The notes beneath the pieces are model-generated. The model made no database searches. It saw only the letters and a program-made list of their open reading frames with translations, and was not told the origin of the DNA. Source: Heterobilharzia americana (Eukaryota; Platyhelminthes; Trematoda; Strigeidida; Schistosomatidae). From it: a DNA stretch of 64,000 nt. Both the position numbers and the translations under genes were made by a program. Shown piece after piece: positions 12,971-26,600 of this stretch (the first letter of the stretch is position 1; each line of letters starts with the position of its first letter). Location of the stretch: assembly GCA_944470555.2 (NCBI GenBank), contig OX104131.1, positions 17,786,515 through 17,850,514 of the forward strand, written 5' to 3'.

Positions 12971-13869
12971 CACAGTATGAAAAGAATATTCTTTTTTTCA
13001 CTAAAGTAGCTTTTTAAAATGTTTTTAACTTAACTCACTTAACTTAGCTTAACTCACAATATTTTGCTTATTTATCGTATAACCTAATTAAGTAATCTTA
13101 TAGTGTCATATCCCTCTAATTGGATTGTTACTCCTGTCTTTACTGTCATTCAAGAACCTTCCACTGAATTGTGTATGTAATTGTGACGGTTTGTCACCAC
13201 TTATGGAGTTTATCTTTATGATTTGCCACTATACTATCACTATTTCCGTATGCCTTAACTATTGACCTATATTGTGTTTTCCTTCAAAAAAGTGAAGTAT
13301 ATTAGATTTTCAATTAAACTATGTATCCCGATATTCTGGGTTATATGTACTTGACAAGATACCACCACTGTGGAATGGATCCGTTTTATCACGTTTCCAT
13401 TTGTTGTTCTTGCTCTTTTCAACCTACATATTTGTTCGCCTCCAGCCATTATTCCTGTACATACAATGAATCTTCTTAGGTGCTCATCGCGATGAGCAGA
13501 TCAGAGAGAAGCTTTCCTTTCCATTCTAATCCTAATTCAGTTGTGTGCTGTGAATATTGGGAACACCGCTTTTTGTTGAGATCTAGGAGACAACACAGTC
13601 CTTGCTAGCGGTCTGAGCAGTGACTCCGTCATATCGTGGTTTTCATCGCTAGATGGAATCTACCAATCAAATTTGGAGATGGTGCCGTTGAGTTGGCTGA
13701 GGAGATATTGTATTCTACCTTGATTGGTTGTATGTGACTCTCGGGAAATGGTCAGGTTACATTTTACTATCAGTAACACATAAGCCCTTGATATATCTAT
13801 AACCTTGAGGTCGAATCATCTTCTTTATTGGCTATGAGGACAAACCACTCTGCATTGAATAATACTAGT
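12971..13869. other. No gene; 18-bp palindrome at 13481-13498
   Basis: Contains the perfect palindrome tgctcatcgcgatgagca. Otherwise unassigned. Confidence 0.5.
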
Positions 13870-14155
13870 ACCTTTTTCGCTCTAGTATGGGACTCCTCAG
13901 CAGTGCGCACTCATCATCTTGCCAGAGATTAAACCCTGGACCTTGAAGTTCCGCATCCAGCTCGTTACCAATGAGCCAATGGGTTGGCATTCGATAATTC
14001 ACATTTCCTACTTCTATCAGTTCACGGCATAATACGACCTTAATCCAATATCGCCGTTGAGTATCTGTCCTCCTATCTGACTTGCTTGACCCCATGGGTC
14101 ACGACTTCTCATTATAACTTCGAGAATCACCTCTCGAAGCGAGTCACTAATGGGT
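13870..14155 (-). mobile_element. Family B hammerhead SINE, truncated after GAAA
   Basis: Minus-strand A-box-like TGGCTCATTGG near 13969-13979, CTGAGGAG near 13894-13901 and GCGAAAA near 13874-13880. The cleavage-site side is missing, so the element ends at the ribozyme core. It lies about 35 bases from an opposite-strand copy (14190-14350). Confidence 0.7.
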
Positions 14156-14189
14156 ACTAGAATTATTCAATCTGAAGCTTTGACAGAAG

Positions 14190-14350
14190 TAGGAATATGG
14201 ACCAATGGCTCAATGGTAATGTGTTGACCATGGGACGCGAAGGTCCTAGGTTCAATCTCCGACGAGGTGGGGTCGTATGTGCGCAGTGCTGAGGAGTCCC
14301 ATACCAGGATGAAACAGCTGTCCAGCGCTCCCAGGTTCCCAATTTCACTC
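14190..14350 (+). mobile_element. Family B hammerhead SINE with intact catalytic core
   Basis: A box TGGCTCAATGG (14206-14216), B box GGTTCAATCTC (14249-14259), and a hammerhead region at 14282-14335. That region has CTGAGGAG 14289-14296, stem II gtcccataccaggat, GAAA 14311-14314, stem III cagctg and GTC cleavage triplet 14320-14322. All invariant core residues (C3 U4 G5 A6 G8 A9, G12 A13 A14) and the NUH site are present. Stem I carries two mismatches, so activity is uncertain. Confidence 0.78.
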
Positions 14351-15287
14351 CTTGACAAATACTAATCAGAAATCAACCAATCAATCCTCATAAACCTCCA
14401 GACTAAAACTAAGTTGCCTGAAATGATAACAGATGTAATTCTTTCTTTTCAGTCACATGATGTCTAGTTGTATCACTTTAAAATTGGCATATTGACGTAA
14501 ATATGCGTTGATTCACATTTACTACAGTTCCGCTTATTGATATTGATCACAGATATTATTTCACCTACACATTACACACTATCTTACTTAAAAGACCCAC
14601 TAAAAAACACTTTAAAGGTCACTAGTTAAATGTTAAAGGTGAAAATTCTTAACGTATATTATCTATCGAAATTTTGTTTAAATGTTCTGGTATTGAACAA
14701 TCAGCTGTATTCAGAACCACACAACGTACAAATTTCGGTCTTGATTTATGGTCAGTAAGACACCAATCGTCCCCCCACCACCACTACCATTACCCACCCG
14801 CCCCTCCACATTTATTTTGTATGCCACTTTATTAAAGTGTGTACAAGGAATGGTAAAATCGATGCTGTGGACAGTAATTAAACTAATTGGGAATATTTTT
14901 ACTATGGTATTGAAAATTCACACACTTCCTCAAAATTGATATCATCATCCACTATGTTTTATAACGTAATGGCGGTTAATGAATCATTCAAGTTAGAAAG
15001 TTAGGATCCAGGGTGTAGCTTTATCGCGTTGGTAAAATCCCAAAGACTTAATCAGTGACTTAAAAGTGTTTGAATAACCTCAGGTTATTTATGTTTCGTT
15101 GTAGAGTATTCTTAGCTGAAAATTTTATTTGCTGAAAATCGTCATGGATGACTCGGAAGTATTCAGAGTAGAGTTGCTAAAGATTGACATAGTGTTTCGA
15201 GTGTATTGCTAAATCCCAATCTCTTGGATTTCATTTTGAGGAGGCCATGCGTAACACTTATCTGTATGTGGTATGTGGTGTGAATTA

Positions 15288-15447
15288 TTATTACTATTCG
15301 TTGTATAGGATGTATTTTTACTTGTGTGATCCCGGCGTAGTATATTAGAACAAATAACAAAATAAACAAATATTTTGTTATTTGTCCTAATATACTACGC
15401 CGGGATTACACAAGTAAAAATACATCCTATACAATGAATAATACTAA
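15288..15447. repeat. 77-bp inverted repeat beside an RTE LINE
   Basis: Arms 15288-15364 and 15371-15447, with a 6-bp spacer. The inner ~64 bp pair almost perfectly (gatcccggcgtagtatatta on the left). The LINE tail begins 60 bp to the right. Confidence 0.85.
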
Positions 15448-15506
15448 CTCGGTGCCCAAGTTTTTTTAAACCATCCAGTCCATTGTTGGTCAGGATGCCT
15501 TCGAAA

Positions 15507-16770
15507 TTATTATTATTATTATTATTGTTTGTCCCTTGGGTTCCTAGTGGAACATAGCGCTTCACTAGCACTTCGCCATTCCACTCACTTCTCTCCAGTC
15601 TTTTCAATCTGCCTCCACAACAGCCCACAAGCTCTCATTTCTTCCTCACACAATCTCCTCCATGTCACCCTCAGATGGGACACCCAACTCGTCGTTTCCC
15701 ATTTGGATTCCACTCGAGGGCCTGGTCTGACCTGACGCGTGATATCCCCAGTCGGTCTTGTCAGTGTATGTCCAATCCAATCCAATCCATTTCCACTTTC
15801 TTCTACTTCATATTTGTTGGGTGATGGGTTCTCGGTTGGTTCGTTGCCAGCCAGCCATCCAGCCATCCAGAGTTCCTTGTTGCTAGTTCTTTCTGGCCAT
15901 CTGAGCTTCAGTAGCTAGCCAGCGTAGGTGGCAGTTGTTGATGAATGTCTGTAGTTTATTGGAAATGCCTTTCGTAACCCGCTAAGTCTCTGAACCATAC
16001 AGGAGCACTGACTTTGGTATTGAAAATCCAGATCATGTTCCACATGCTGAATGCAGAAGATCTCGATACTGGTTTCAGATTAATGAAAGCGTGTCTTGCT
16101 TTTCTAATCCTGGTTGCCTTTGACGTCCTCGTCTGTGCCAACTGTAATTGAAACAGTGCTGCCTAGATAGGTGAAAGAGGCTGCTTCCTCTAGATTTCTC
16201 CCATTATTGGTGATTGGTGATTGGTGTTTGTTGTTGTTGTTGTTGGTTGGGTATCTTCATCACCTCTGTCTTCTCTACGTTCACCTGAAGGAAGTCCCGT
16301 CTTCGCTGCCTCACCTCTTCTGTCAACTTGCTAGTTTTCGCCTGTAGATCTTCCAGTTTGTGTGACATTAGACACAAGTCATCATTGGCGAAATCCAAAT
16401 CTTCTAGGTTCTTTTCCTCGGTCTAGCGTATCCCCCTCTTCTCGCTTCTCACTGTTTGTTGCACTATCCAGTTGACCACCATCAGGAATATCATGGTTGA
16501 TATTAGATAGCCTTGTCTTACTCCTATCCTCTGTCTTCACTTCAAAGGCATTACTGGGCTTCCTATTGTGAATTACTTGGCTGGCATGTGGTGTCTTCAT
16601 ATAGTTGTTGAATAAGGTTTGATAAAGGTTTGTGGTATTCCGTAGTGTTGAAGCAGCAGTCTGTCAAATTACTTCTCGGTCGACGCTGTCGAAGGCTTTT
16701 CCGAGTCGATGAGATTGAGGTAGAGGGTTGACTGCCATTCTATACTCTATTCTACGATGATGCGAAGCGT
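15507..16770 (-). mobile_element. 5'-truncated RTE LINE copy
   Basis: The 3' tail begins in a TTA run (15507-15527) and the element continues through the C-terminal tail, FADD region and part of RT, stopping abruptly near 16770 within the RT block. 5' truncation is typical of incomplete target-primed reverse transcription. Several stops and small insertions, including an expanded NQQQQQQTPI stretch near 16210-16260. It abuts a 77-bp palindrome (15288-15447). Confidence 0.9.
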
Positions 16771-19700
16771 GTAAAGGTAGGTCACTGAATGTTTAAATTT
16801 AAGTCATTTTTTACACGGTGTAAAGATGACCCACGCATATTCATTAACTACAACTAGCTCTGATAGAAATAAGGGATATTTCGTTTAAGACTCGTCAGAC
16901 GTGTGTATCTTAATTTCTTAACGAGTGATGACAAATTGCAGTGACCATTGTTAGTCATTCCATAGTGGATTGTAACTCAGTTTACTCGCAAAAGAAATCA
17001 AAATTGGGCTCTATTCTCCAGTGAGACACACACACACTTACAAGAATCCTAATCCATTCACCCGACAAACTCTAAACGATGAATGAGTAGATTACATAAG
17101 ATAGCAACAATGGATGATGGGATTCGAACTCATGATTTTGTTGTATACAAAACAGGTCGAATGCTAACACCTTCTTTTGACTCTTCTGTAATAGAAGTGT
17201 TATGGATAACAGGCAGTACTGAGACAATTTCTGATTACTTTCTGCAGATAATAACAGTTACAGAATCAGAGAGTCACTGATTTATCCAGGTACTGTTAGG
17301 TAGGAAACCATGAAATTATGCCTTGTAAATAGTAATAATGTTACTGTAGAGGTTGTAGCCATATCTATTTGATTTTGGACAGTTGGAGGTACCAACCAGC
17401 ATGAAACACTGGACCATGGTTATGTGCTTATTGACACTTGTCAGTGTGGAGTATCATGGCACTCGGAGGAATCGCTGTGTTTAAGAAACGTGAGAAGACA
17501 CTATTCCAAGTTGCCAAGAAAGGGTTTGTCAGTTTGACACTACCGATATGACTGCTCTTCCGTAAGAGCCCACTGGGAACCTCAATCTACGAGTAGTGAG
17601 TAAAGCAATGTCACGATGTCTTTTGCTGTTCAGCAACCGAGCCTGAAGATACACCATACTGACTAGCAGTAATAATCATGAACAAACAACTAAGTCATAC
17701 GGAGTGTCTTTCTGAATGCCCCCAGCCACGTTTCACTGTTGAATCTGTCAGCCTGGCGAGCATACTGCAGATTTCATCGAAACAATCCAGTCAGCACATG
17801 GAACTAGACAGCGGTTATTCTCTAGTAACCGGTCCGTGTACTACTAATTATTCCACTTCTGCGAAAGGTATTTTCGATTCAAGTTCTGGTGGGAATGTCA
17901 CCAGCTGTTTTAAGTAGCTGTAATTCAATTACTTATGAGCAGCAACTTTGTTTTATCTTTCAAAACTTATTCAAGCAAACTGATGTACTGTCAAAAAATG
18001 GTACTCCATTCCTGTTTAACCTTGATTTTTGGAAAAATAGGCTGTTATGTCATTTTTCTGCAGAAATCCTAAGAGTTCACGATTTATGTCAGCTGGTAGG
18101 TAATTTCAAGGATTTTAGGAAACAGATTCTGAATATCTGAGCTGATCTTTTCATTGAGTGAAAAAATACCTTCCCATTTATGGCGTATATTTGTCACCGG
18201 GCATAACAATGACACTTCAAATGGTGCTACTTCTCAGCTAGACTTGCCTGGCTTCACTGTATTTATTCATGTCGTCGTGTGGACTCTAATTGGTTCAGTG
18301 TCGCCGGTAGAAATACTGCGCATTAACTTAGCGGTAAGCGCGCTTTAATCGTGATGGTTACATTGTTCTTCTGACTAAGTATGTTTGAAGGAAACTTTTG
18401 TGCAAAGCATGAAGTCCATTGAAACTTTATTATTTTTCTGGAATGCATTTCAATATCGTAGTAGTTGTCATTACCACAGAAATCTCACAAAAATTGGCTG
18501 AATGGAGACAACCGCCAGAAGGCCCCGCTTCACCTAGGTTACGTGGTTTTAGGCACTCATCAGAAAGACGAATATGAAACCTTGACAGAACTGATGTTCC
18601 GCCAGAGATTACTCTCCACCCACCTAGTGCTGCAGTTTGGGAATTTACTGCCAAGCTATTCGGGACATGAATCACTTCCTGCAAGGCTGGGTCACATGCA
18701 TTGATTGGTGTGTCGAGATCGCAGATACACCCTACTGATGAGTAACAACAAGCACAAAAACGACGTGAAACAGAGCTTCCTACCAACTGGTCCCATCCAA
18801 ATGACATCTTTCTCAATACACCATGATGATCGGTCTTCTAGACTGGTGATCAATTAGATTCTGTCAGCTCTGAGGACCAGACAACATGAAGTTGGTTTTC
18901 TTCCAGTGACCAACTAATAAAGATCTCATTGTTAAAGCTTTCTACAAGTGTTTGTAGTCGACAGTTTTTAAATGGGCTGATCCTAGTTACATGACATTAG
19001 AATTGAGATGTACTCAAAAACAGTCTCTTGACTTGATGGAATAAACTGTTCATTTAATCTATGAATCATGGTTACCTAAGAGCGTTATTCAGTCAGCTCT
19101 ATCAGATAAGTCCCCTTTCTGATACAAATTGTAGACTGGTAAAGGCCAGGAGATAGGATAAACTTCCATGGTGGCATACCTTCTGCAGTTCCTTCTACAA
19201 CCCTTACGACTAGCAGTTTTTCTATCCCAACAAAAATTCAATCACTTGTAGAGATTTCAATTCCAATTTTTCAACACTTTTGATCTGACAGTGACACCTA
19301 GGTTAATAGTCCTGTGTTTTTCTATTTCAACAGTAAGTGAGTGTGTTTGCTCGATTTCAAATTTCTTCAGTTCCAAGACAAGGTTCAATGGTTTAAAACA
19401 CTAAACGACGCCAGGAAAATGATTCCACATAACATTTTATACTACTTTCAATAAATAAGTAGTAAGAACTGAAAACGTTAATTAGTAAACGAATATTTTT
19501 CTTACATTTATTTACCAAAACAAATAATTATCATTGTGTGTAAAGTTTCCATTAAAAATTTACCGATATTACATTAGTCCATTCTACAATGCACAAACTT
19601 TTCATTGATGTATAGTAGTCATACATTTAAGATCCATAGTAAAAGTATTTATTTCGAACAAGACGCCTTCAAAGCTCTTGCTAGAAGTAAATTTTATCAC

Positions 19701-21269
19701 ATAAACATTTTTATTCTAAGTTCAACTCTATTATCATGTCCAAAACTAGAATGTTAAATAAGTATCTTTTTATGAACCACAATACTCCTTGTTTAGAGCT
19801 TAAAAAATACACATACACATATATAACTTTCGACATTTTACTCTTGAAGGGAACAAAAACTACATCTGTGTATGTGTATGTGTCTGTGTGTGTTTGCATG
19901 CCTCTTCCCACGACTATCTCAGTATAACAAGAAATCTTATTTTTCACCTGTTTCTTTCTATCTAGAAATGTGCAAATCCCAAGTAGTGGATTTGAAAAAT
20001 TCAACGATCAGTAACATTATCGATTTATTGACAGTTGTAAATCGAATTTGTAGAAGAATTGATTTTCTATCATTATTAAGTGTAAATTTTTTCCAAATCA
20101 CAGTTTGAATAGGAATATCGGATTTGTGTATTTAACAGTTGAACAAGATTATTGATGGTGATCCAACCTGGTTGATGATTTATAATCATTCATATTGTAT
20201 CCTAGAAATTGGTTTATTTTAAGATAACATACAGGAAAGGCGTTATCTTTTTCAGCTGATGATGTTGATTTTGTTGTCCGTTTTAAAATGCTTTCAGTAA
20301 AGAATGACCTAAACTTGTTGTTTGTCCACTAGTTGATACTTGTCACTGGGCCAAAACTATGAATTCCATTAAAATAACGTCTATTTGAGTTTCAGAGGAG
20401 AAATTAGTTCCCTCAAGGTTACAGATACGCTTTACTGACGAGTACCAACAAGTGTGAAACATAGACTAGACAAGGCTTCATGCCGATTGCCTCCAACCAA
20501 TCTGTAATCAACTTGGATGCTTAAGTTGAAAAAGCTTATCTCTGAGTGATTTTTTAAGTTGAAATGCCGAGCTAAATTCAGCCCTGTTGAGAATACTACG
20601 TATAGTTTCTGATGTTCATTCCTTATATGGTAACAAAACGGAAGCCTTAACTTCCTTTCTACTTGCGTTGCCGTCACTATTCATATCAGTAATACTACTT
20701 CGTTTCTCATGTGTTCCTACGAATTTTTCTTATAGTAGGCTGAAAGATTGACAAAATCTCCCCATATGCCTAAAGCCTTTTTCAACCAATCGTTTCACTT
20801 CGAAATGTCGAGAAAAAACAAGTGAGCCAACGTGTAAGTATTAGATTGGTTGAACGGCAGGAAAGTCAATAGAGTTTAAACCTACAAAGGTCTGGAACTA
20901 TCCAAGACCATTGTAATATATATATAACCTTGTAATTTGTATATACTATGGACGATGGAGCTAACGTTCTGAATACGTCTTTCTGTTATCATCCTGCCTT
21001 TTTCCATTACGGAGAAAACTAAATGACCATTAAGGGTGGGATCTGAAGGCTATTGCACAAACGTCCATATATGCTTAAGTTAGGCTGTATCAAGTCACTG
21101 TAAAGATATGAAAAAGGTGGCGACTGAAGTTATAAAACTTTTCTAACCACCTCCATAGGATTATGATCAATTAGTAGCGTTTCCGTCATATGCTTAAATT
21201 CCTCATTTATGTCCTTCCAGTGACTATTATTCAAACAGTTGACTAAACCCGCCCTGATTAATACTGAAA
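16771..21269. other. No recognised gene; scattered ribozyme-like phrases
   Basis: Near 18733-18775 (ctgatgag then a spacer and gtgaaac) and near 20434-20463 (ctgacgag then gtgtgaaac) are hammerhead-like core pairs in similar surroundings (both preceded by cagatac), suggesting two worn copies of one repeat. A TG/CA-rich pair of segments (19807-19825 and 19866-19895) can form a hairpin. No coding homology recognised, including the 128-codon minus-strand frame at 18430-18816. Confidence 0.4.
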
Positions 21270-22020
21270 CCTCGCCTGGTTAAGTAGTTGACTAGTTACT
21301 AGCCGGTCCTAAGCCCCCATAAACAAGGAAGGTTGGGCATAGGGCTAGCAACCCTACCCCGGAAAACAAATCTGACCGCTAACGAAACTTCAAAGCACAA
21401 ACGAAATATAAAAAATAACAAAATTATTCCTCTCTGGAATCGGAGAGGCGAAATGACTGTGGTTGGTGAAAGCCTTCGGGAAGCCAATTGGCCAATGTAT
21501 CTTCTCTCGATGAAAGCGAAAGTAAACGTGAGGACATGGAATGTCCGCACGATGTTTGAACCCAGCAAGGCTGCACAGATTGGCATGTCACGAAACGCAC
21601 TTCCAACAAACTGCAGACATACATCAGCAGCTGCCATCTGCGTTCGATACTGAAGATCAGATGGCCAGAATAATGAGAATAAGCAACAAGGGACTCTGGC
21701 TAGCAACGAACCAACCAAGAACCTATCACTTGAAAAATATGCAGAAGAAAGTAGAGATGGATTAGATTGGGCATACACTAAGAAGGCCGACTGGAAACAT
21801 CACGCGCCAGGTCCTCTAGTGGAGCCTAAAGGGGAAACGACAAGTTGGGCTTCCGAGGCGACGGCGACATGGATGAGATGGTGTGAGGTAGAAATAAAAG
21901 CTTATGAGCAGTCGTGGAGCCAGGTTGAAAAAAATGCAGAGAAGAGAGTGCAATAGAGGCTTGTTACTGAAGCCCTGTGCTCCACTAGGAACCCAAGGGA
22001 AAAATAATAATGATAATAAT
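21270..22020 (+). mobile_element. Internally deleted RTE LINE (5' leader joined to 3' tail)
   Basis: The first ~310 bp match the 5' leader and the beginning of the endonuclease domain (to the FEPSKAAQI-equivalent at about 21580). The sequence then jumps directly to the extreme C-terminal region (NKLQTYI-equivalent at about 21600) and runs to the family 3' end and a TAATAATGA-type tail at 22000-22020. About 2.4 kb of endonuclease and RT is missing at one junction. Both terminal parts are retained, as in non-autonomous deletion derivatives. Confidence 0.88.
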
Positions 22021-22639
22021 GATTGATATTGAATGAGATGACCTGAATTGTGTTGATTTGTTGTAGATAGCAGTATCCAAATCACCGTCTGTTCTTCTTT
22101 TTTTTCTGCAGTCCAATATAGATAAGTCTTGTTGTTTATTTCCTATCTCGTAAGTGAATTGGATGTACACCTATATAAATTTATACATTGTGTCACACTG
22201 ACATTGGTTGGCTCAATCTCCAAGACTCATCAGTTGGACTTTCCAAGCTATAGTAACTGGATTATGTGACCAAGGTAGTTGATTTGTATTAATACATTCT
22301 GTTGTATCAGTCCTCCTTTCTCTAAATGGACAATAGTGAATTTCTATTCCACTAAATGATAGACGTTAGAACTTAAGATTCGTTTTCTCTTCCAGATATG
22401 ACTTTTCAGCTATACTTACGTACAGATAAATACCTTAGTCACCAGGATTCTTATATATCGTCCCTGCTTAGAAATAACGCGTGAAAATACACATGAGATG
22501 TTGAATTTGCTTCTGAGTAGGAGCACTGATGTCAATTTATGAGTTTTACTGAGGTTAACATTTAAAAAAACCCATTGTTAAGCTGGTGTGATGAAGTAAT
22601 ACTAACTTTTGTGAACAACTCTCAAATCGTTTTCTATCT

Positions 22640-23115
22640 GGAGGTTTGTGGAGATTTATTAGTTGATTTCAGGTTGGAAATCAACATGAACTGATATCAG
22701 ATGGAGGAATATTGGGTAACTAGGAGTACTGGACAGCTGTTTCGTCCCATCATGGGACTCCATAGCAATGCGTACTCATGACCCAACCCAACTGGGAATG
22801 AACCCAGGGTCTTCAGGTTCCGTTGTCAACATGTCAGCAGTGAGCCAACGCCTCGGAATCCAATGGTCAATATTTCCAACTTCACCACATAGTGTGACCT
22901 ACATCCAATGTTATCATTGAGTAATTGTCCTCATGTTCGACTTGATTGACTCCACTCCTTACGACTTCTGATTGGAACTTCGGGAATCAACTCATGAAGC
23001 TAGTCACCAATGAGCGTTAGACTGATTCAATTTCGAGGTTTGTAGAGATTTATTAATTGATTTTTGGTTGGAGTTTTTTCTAATTGATGTTAGTCAGTGA
23101 TGAATTTCAGCCTAA
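22640..23115 (-). mobile_element. Family B hammerhead SINE, long copy
   Basis: B-box-like GGGTTCATTCCC near 22796-22807. The ribozyme region 22725-22770 has CTATGGAG (core G5 changed to A), stem II gtcccatgatgggac, GAAA and stem III cagctg with GTC. Both ends carry agatttatta-type sequence (22651-22661 and 23047-23057), the remains of the terminal palindrome. Confidence 0.7.
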
Positions 23116-23549
23116 AATCAGCTCTGAAATCGGTTTAAGTATATTCAAAATGATTTATTTTATTGATTATAACTTAAAGATTTTCAAATCAGGTTGAATA
23201 AGTGAGACTACACTTATACTGTATTTTATCTGTACACATTTAATTAGGTTTTTCTTATTCAGTTTATATGTTTGATCAGAAAATTTTGTTAAATTGATTG
23301 AGAAAAGATCTCAGATAGATGATAATTAGTGTTGTTTTACGCTTCTGCAATCAGTCTCGTCACCATCCTCCTCAGTACAACAACATTGATCTTAAGCTGA
23401 TCTTCTGTTTGAGAGAAAACCCTTACATATATGTTTCAGTATAGCCCATCTGTGTAGCGTCTTTGATCGTACTTTTATTGATGTTGGTTAGAATCGAGGA
23501 GTAAGAATAAGTTTCACGGAAATTTGAAATGATATCCTACTAGGAGTGT

Positions 23550-23681
23550 CTTGTGCTTTGAAGTTTCTTTAGCGATTGGATTGCTTTTATGGGGTAGGGT
23601 TGCTAGCCGTATACCCAACCTTCCCTCTTTATCCGGGCTTAGGATCGGCTAGTAACTAGTGAACTAGTTAACCAGGCGAGG
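23550..23681 (-). mobile_element. RTE LINE 5'-leader fragment
   Basis: Matches the 5' leader of the 47489-50704 element in the minus orientation, ending in the same ccaggcgagg terminus at 23672-23681. Only the leader is present, so it is either a relic of a larger deletion or a recombined end. Confidence 0.8.
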
Positions 23682-26600
23682 GGTGTCTTGAGCAGATGGA
23701 AACTATATGTAAGACTTCTTGACAACTCTAAGAGATTATATAATGCTTACAGTTAACATACCTTTCCACGTTTGGACAGTAACCTCGAGGAAAGAAGATG
23801 CCTGATAGAGGAATGAGATCTCTTGCCACGTTAACTGTTTACACAAAAATATACTGATATAAGTATGAAAAACCACCTTGATTATCCAGGCACTAATGGA
23901 AGGTCACTTTTCCTTGATTTCATCTTGTTGACCAATCTGGTTACTACACGTATGATGACATGACTTTTCTCAAACATTCATCAGTGTTTTGACCGGTTGT
24001 GAAAGCTTTCTGAATGATCAGAGTGATAGTATTTCAAATTACCACGAGATCAAGGCAATTTGTCATCTGGTAACCTTATAGTACTCTTTCTTCGAGTAAT
24101 TTTTATGAGTATTAAAGATTGATACTTAAATCCAGTCGCCATCTGATAATAGATTCTTATCGTAGACAGTCTTTACCAGATGAATTCCTACCTCACTGCA
24201 ATACGCGATGGATAAGTTTTGAATAGTTGAATGTTCACATCACACAACACTACTGAAAGGAGAAATATACTGCTGAATATATTTAGATTTCAAGGTAGCG
24301 AATTCAGCAGAGATAGGTGCACACTCAATGGATGTCAGCTTTTTTTACGGCTTCGTATACATCTTGCTGATGAGCGCTAAAATAAGTGGAACCTAAATCT
24401 CACATGGCTTACCAACATTCAGCAAATATGAAAGTCTCAAGCAGTTTGAGTTCTATCGATTTATGAACGATTATGAGGTTGGGAAGTGGAAGGTTTCACT
24501 TAAAACTGGCTTGTAGAATCCTTCCTCTCGAAATGCCACCAGCAGACGATAACTTTCTAATGTAGAAAGTCATAGATATCTCCTACACATTGTTTATAAG
24601 TCATGTAAAGGAAAACTATCCAAGTCCACATCTTTGACTCATTGAAAGATGGTGGGTTTCATCATTCCAGTTAAATGTGACAGCAGTGAAGTAGCTGGTG
24701 TTCGATTTTCCGAAGACCGCTTGTGTGCTGCTCCTAAGTTGTACAGACAGTATCCTACGCATTAGGTAGTGGGGAGGATTGGAGTGGGCCTGAGGTGGTA
24801 CACAAATAACAGATCATTTGTACTTCTTGCCAGGCACTTCTGTTGACCGACCAATGAAGAGTAGTTCAAATTATGTTTGAATGTGAAGAACATTTTCATC
24901 GCTGGTTGATATCACTTAGACTGGCAAGTAAACGTATGTAATGTGAATGACCTCTTTTTCTTCTTCCCTGAAACCTCCCTCATATCGTACTGACAACTCT
25001 TCCAAGCAACTGGAGTTGGTTTTTCCATAACGTCGATGGTATATCAAATTGATGAGGCGAAGACTTCTTCACACTTCGGTGTTTATCACCATTAAAATTC
25101 CCACTAATGCTCCAGAGGTTTACTAACCCCGAGACAGTTGCTATGCAGACCTAAAGTCAGAACCTTCATGGTGAACTCTTGTGACTGATACTTCACATTT
25201 CTTGCAGTTATTTTCTTTCAGGTAAAAGTCGATCGATAACTAAAGACTTTCGATGATGAACGAAATCGCTTTGAAGCGGTTTATATTCATTAAAATCTAA
25301 TGAATCATCTTCATTTTCATAAATTCAAGTTCGGAAACTATCATTAGCTTTTAAGAAAACCAAGTTGATTAACTAAAAAGTTCATCCTTCAGTCTAACTT
25401 CTCCAGTTCAAACCTCCTCAAAGAGTTATGTGTACCTATCACTCAATGACTAGCCCTGAAATGGAAGAAAATTTTCACCCAGTGTTCCTTAATTTCTGTT
25501 TGGTGCTTCATTTATACTAAACTTCCAGTAGAATTATGATTCATCGGTCTAGTCACTTGACTGTCAACCATAGGTCCACACATTCGAACTAAACTCTATG
25601 AGCCGAGGCTTGAGTAACCTTCCCCTAATACGTAAACCTTATAACCTCTTATATACTTATGTGCTTACATAGTTTTTTTATTGCCTTAACAGTCACCGTC
25701 CTATTGACTAGATTCCCTCGGTTAATTTTACAGTCCGATTAATAACTCACACGACTCGCCATGGTGGGATATTGTGCTAGATGGTTAAAGGCAACTGAGG
25801 AACAATTCTTGCTATATACCCCTAATTTTCCATAGCTTTACCTACTGTTTTTCCCATGACGTTAAAATAACTTACATGGCTGTTTTCAGACCGTTACTAG
25901 TTTTTCTTCCTTCTGCCCTCAAAGCTGAACTCTCATTGGTTGTTAACTATATGCGGATTTAGTGTTGTCAGGGTCATTTATATATATATTCAGCATCTCT
26001 GTCAACTGTATTGACTTTTATTGAGATATTAGAAAGCTCTCTGTCAATCATCCATCTTCTCTTCCTGTTTTCGCGTGTCGGTGATATGGTTGTTGTGGTG
26101 GCTGACGTTCTGATTTATGTTAGAGTCGATTCGCTTGCGCGTAAGGTTCGTATCGCTTGTAGTTCATTAGGCTGATATCGCTGTTAGGCCGTACTACTGG
26201 TCATAGCAGTTCTCTAGATTAATCTAGTGATTTTTGTCAATCTTTAGCGTGGAGTGACACAATTTCGGTGCTTGAGATAATACTGACTTCAATTTGTTAG
26301 GCTGCCTCCTACAAATCACATTCATACAGTTGATTCCCTTGTAAAATTTAAATAATGTTCAAATCATATTCAGCTGTGCAACAAATCATACTTTCTTAAA
26401 ATTTCCTTAAGCAATATATTTAAGTTTGAATTCGGTTTGATCCACATCTTAAATGACATTGAAGTGAGCTGCTGTTACAATTTATACTGAAATTTCTAAG
26501 CGGCAAGTAGTCATGAACATATATAGCCAGTGAAGCAGTAGGTATTGTATTCTTCTTGGCAAATATTTACTCCTTAAGAAAAATCTTTAAAATTGTATTT

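Noticed and set aside
18720..18780. Hammerhead-like core (and a similar one at 20434-20463)
   Set aside because: CTGATGAG and GAAAC are present but the intervening stem II and the cleavage arm do not pair convincingly; left as a note only.
18430..18816. 128-codon minus-strand open frame
   Set aside because: No motif recognised; overlaps repeat-like sequence with a hammerhead-like phrase.
22200..22260. Minus-strand CTGATGAG near 22220-22230
   Set aside because: No GAAA partner or stem II nearby.
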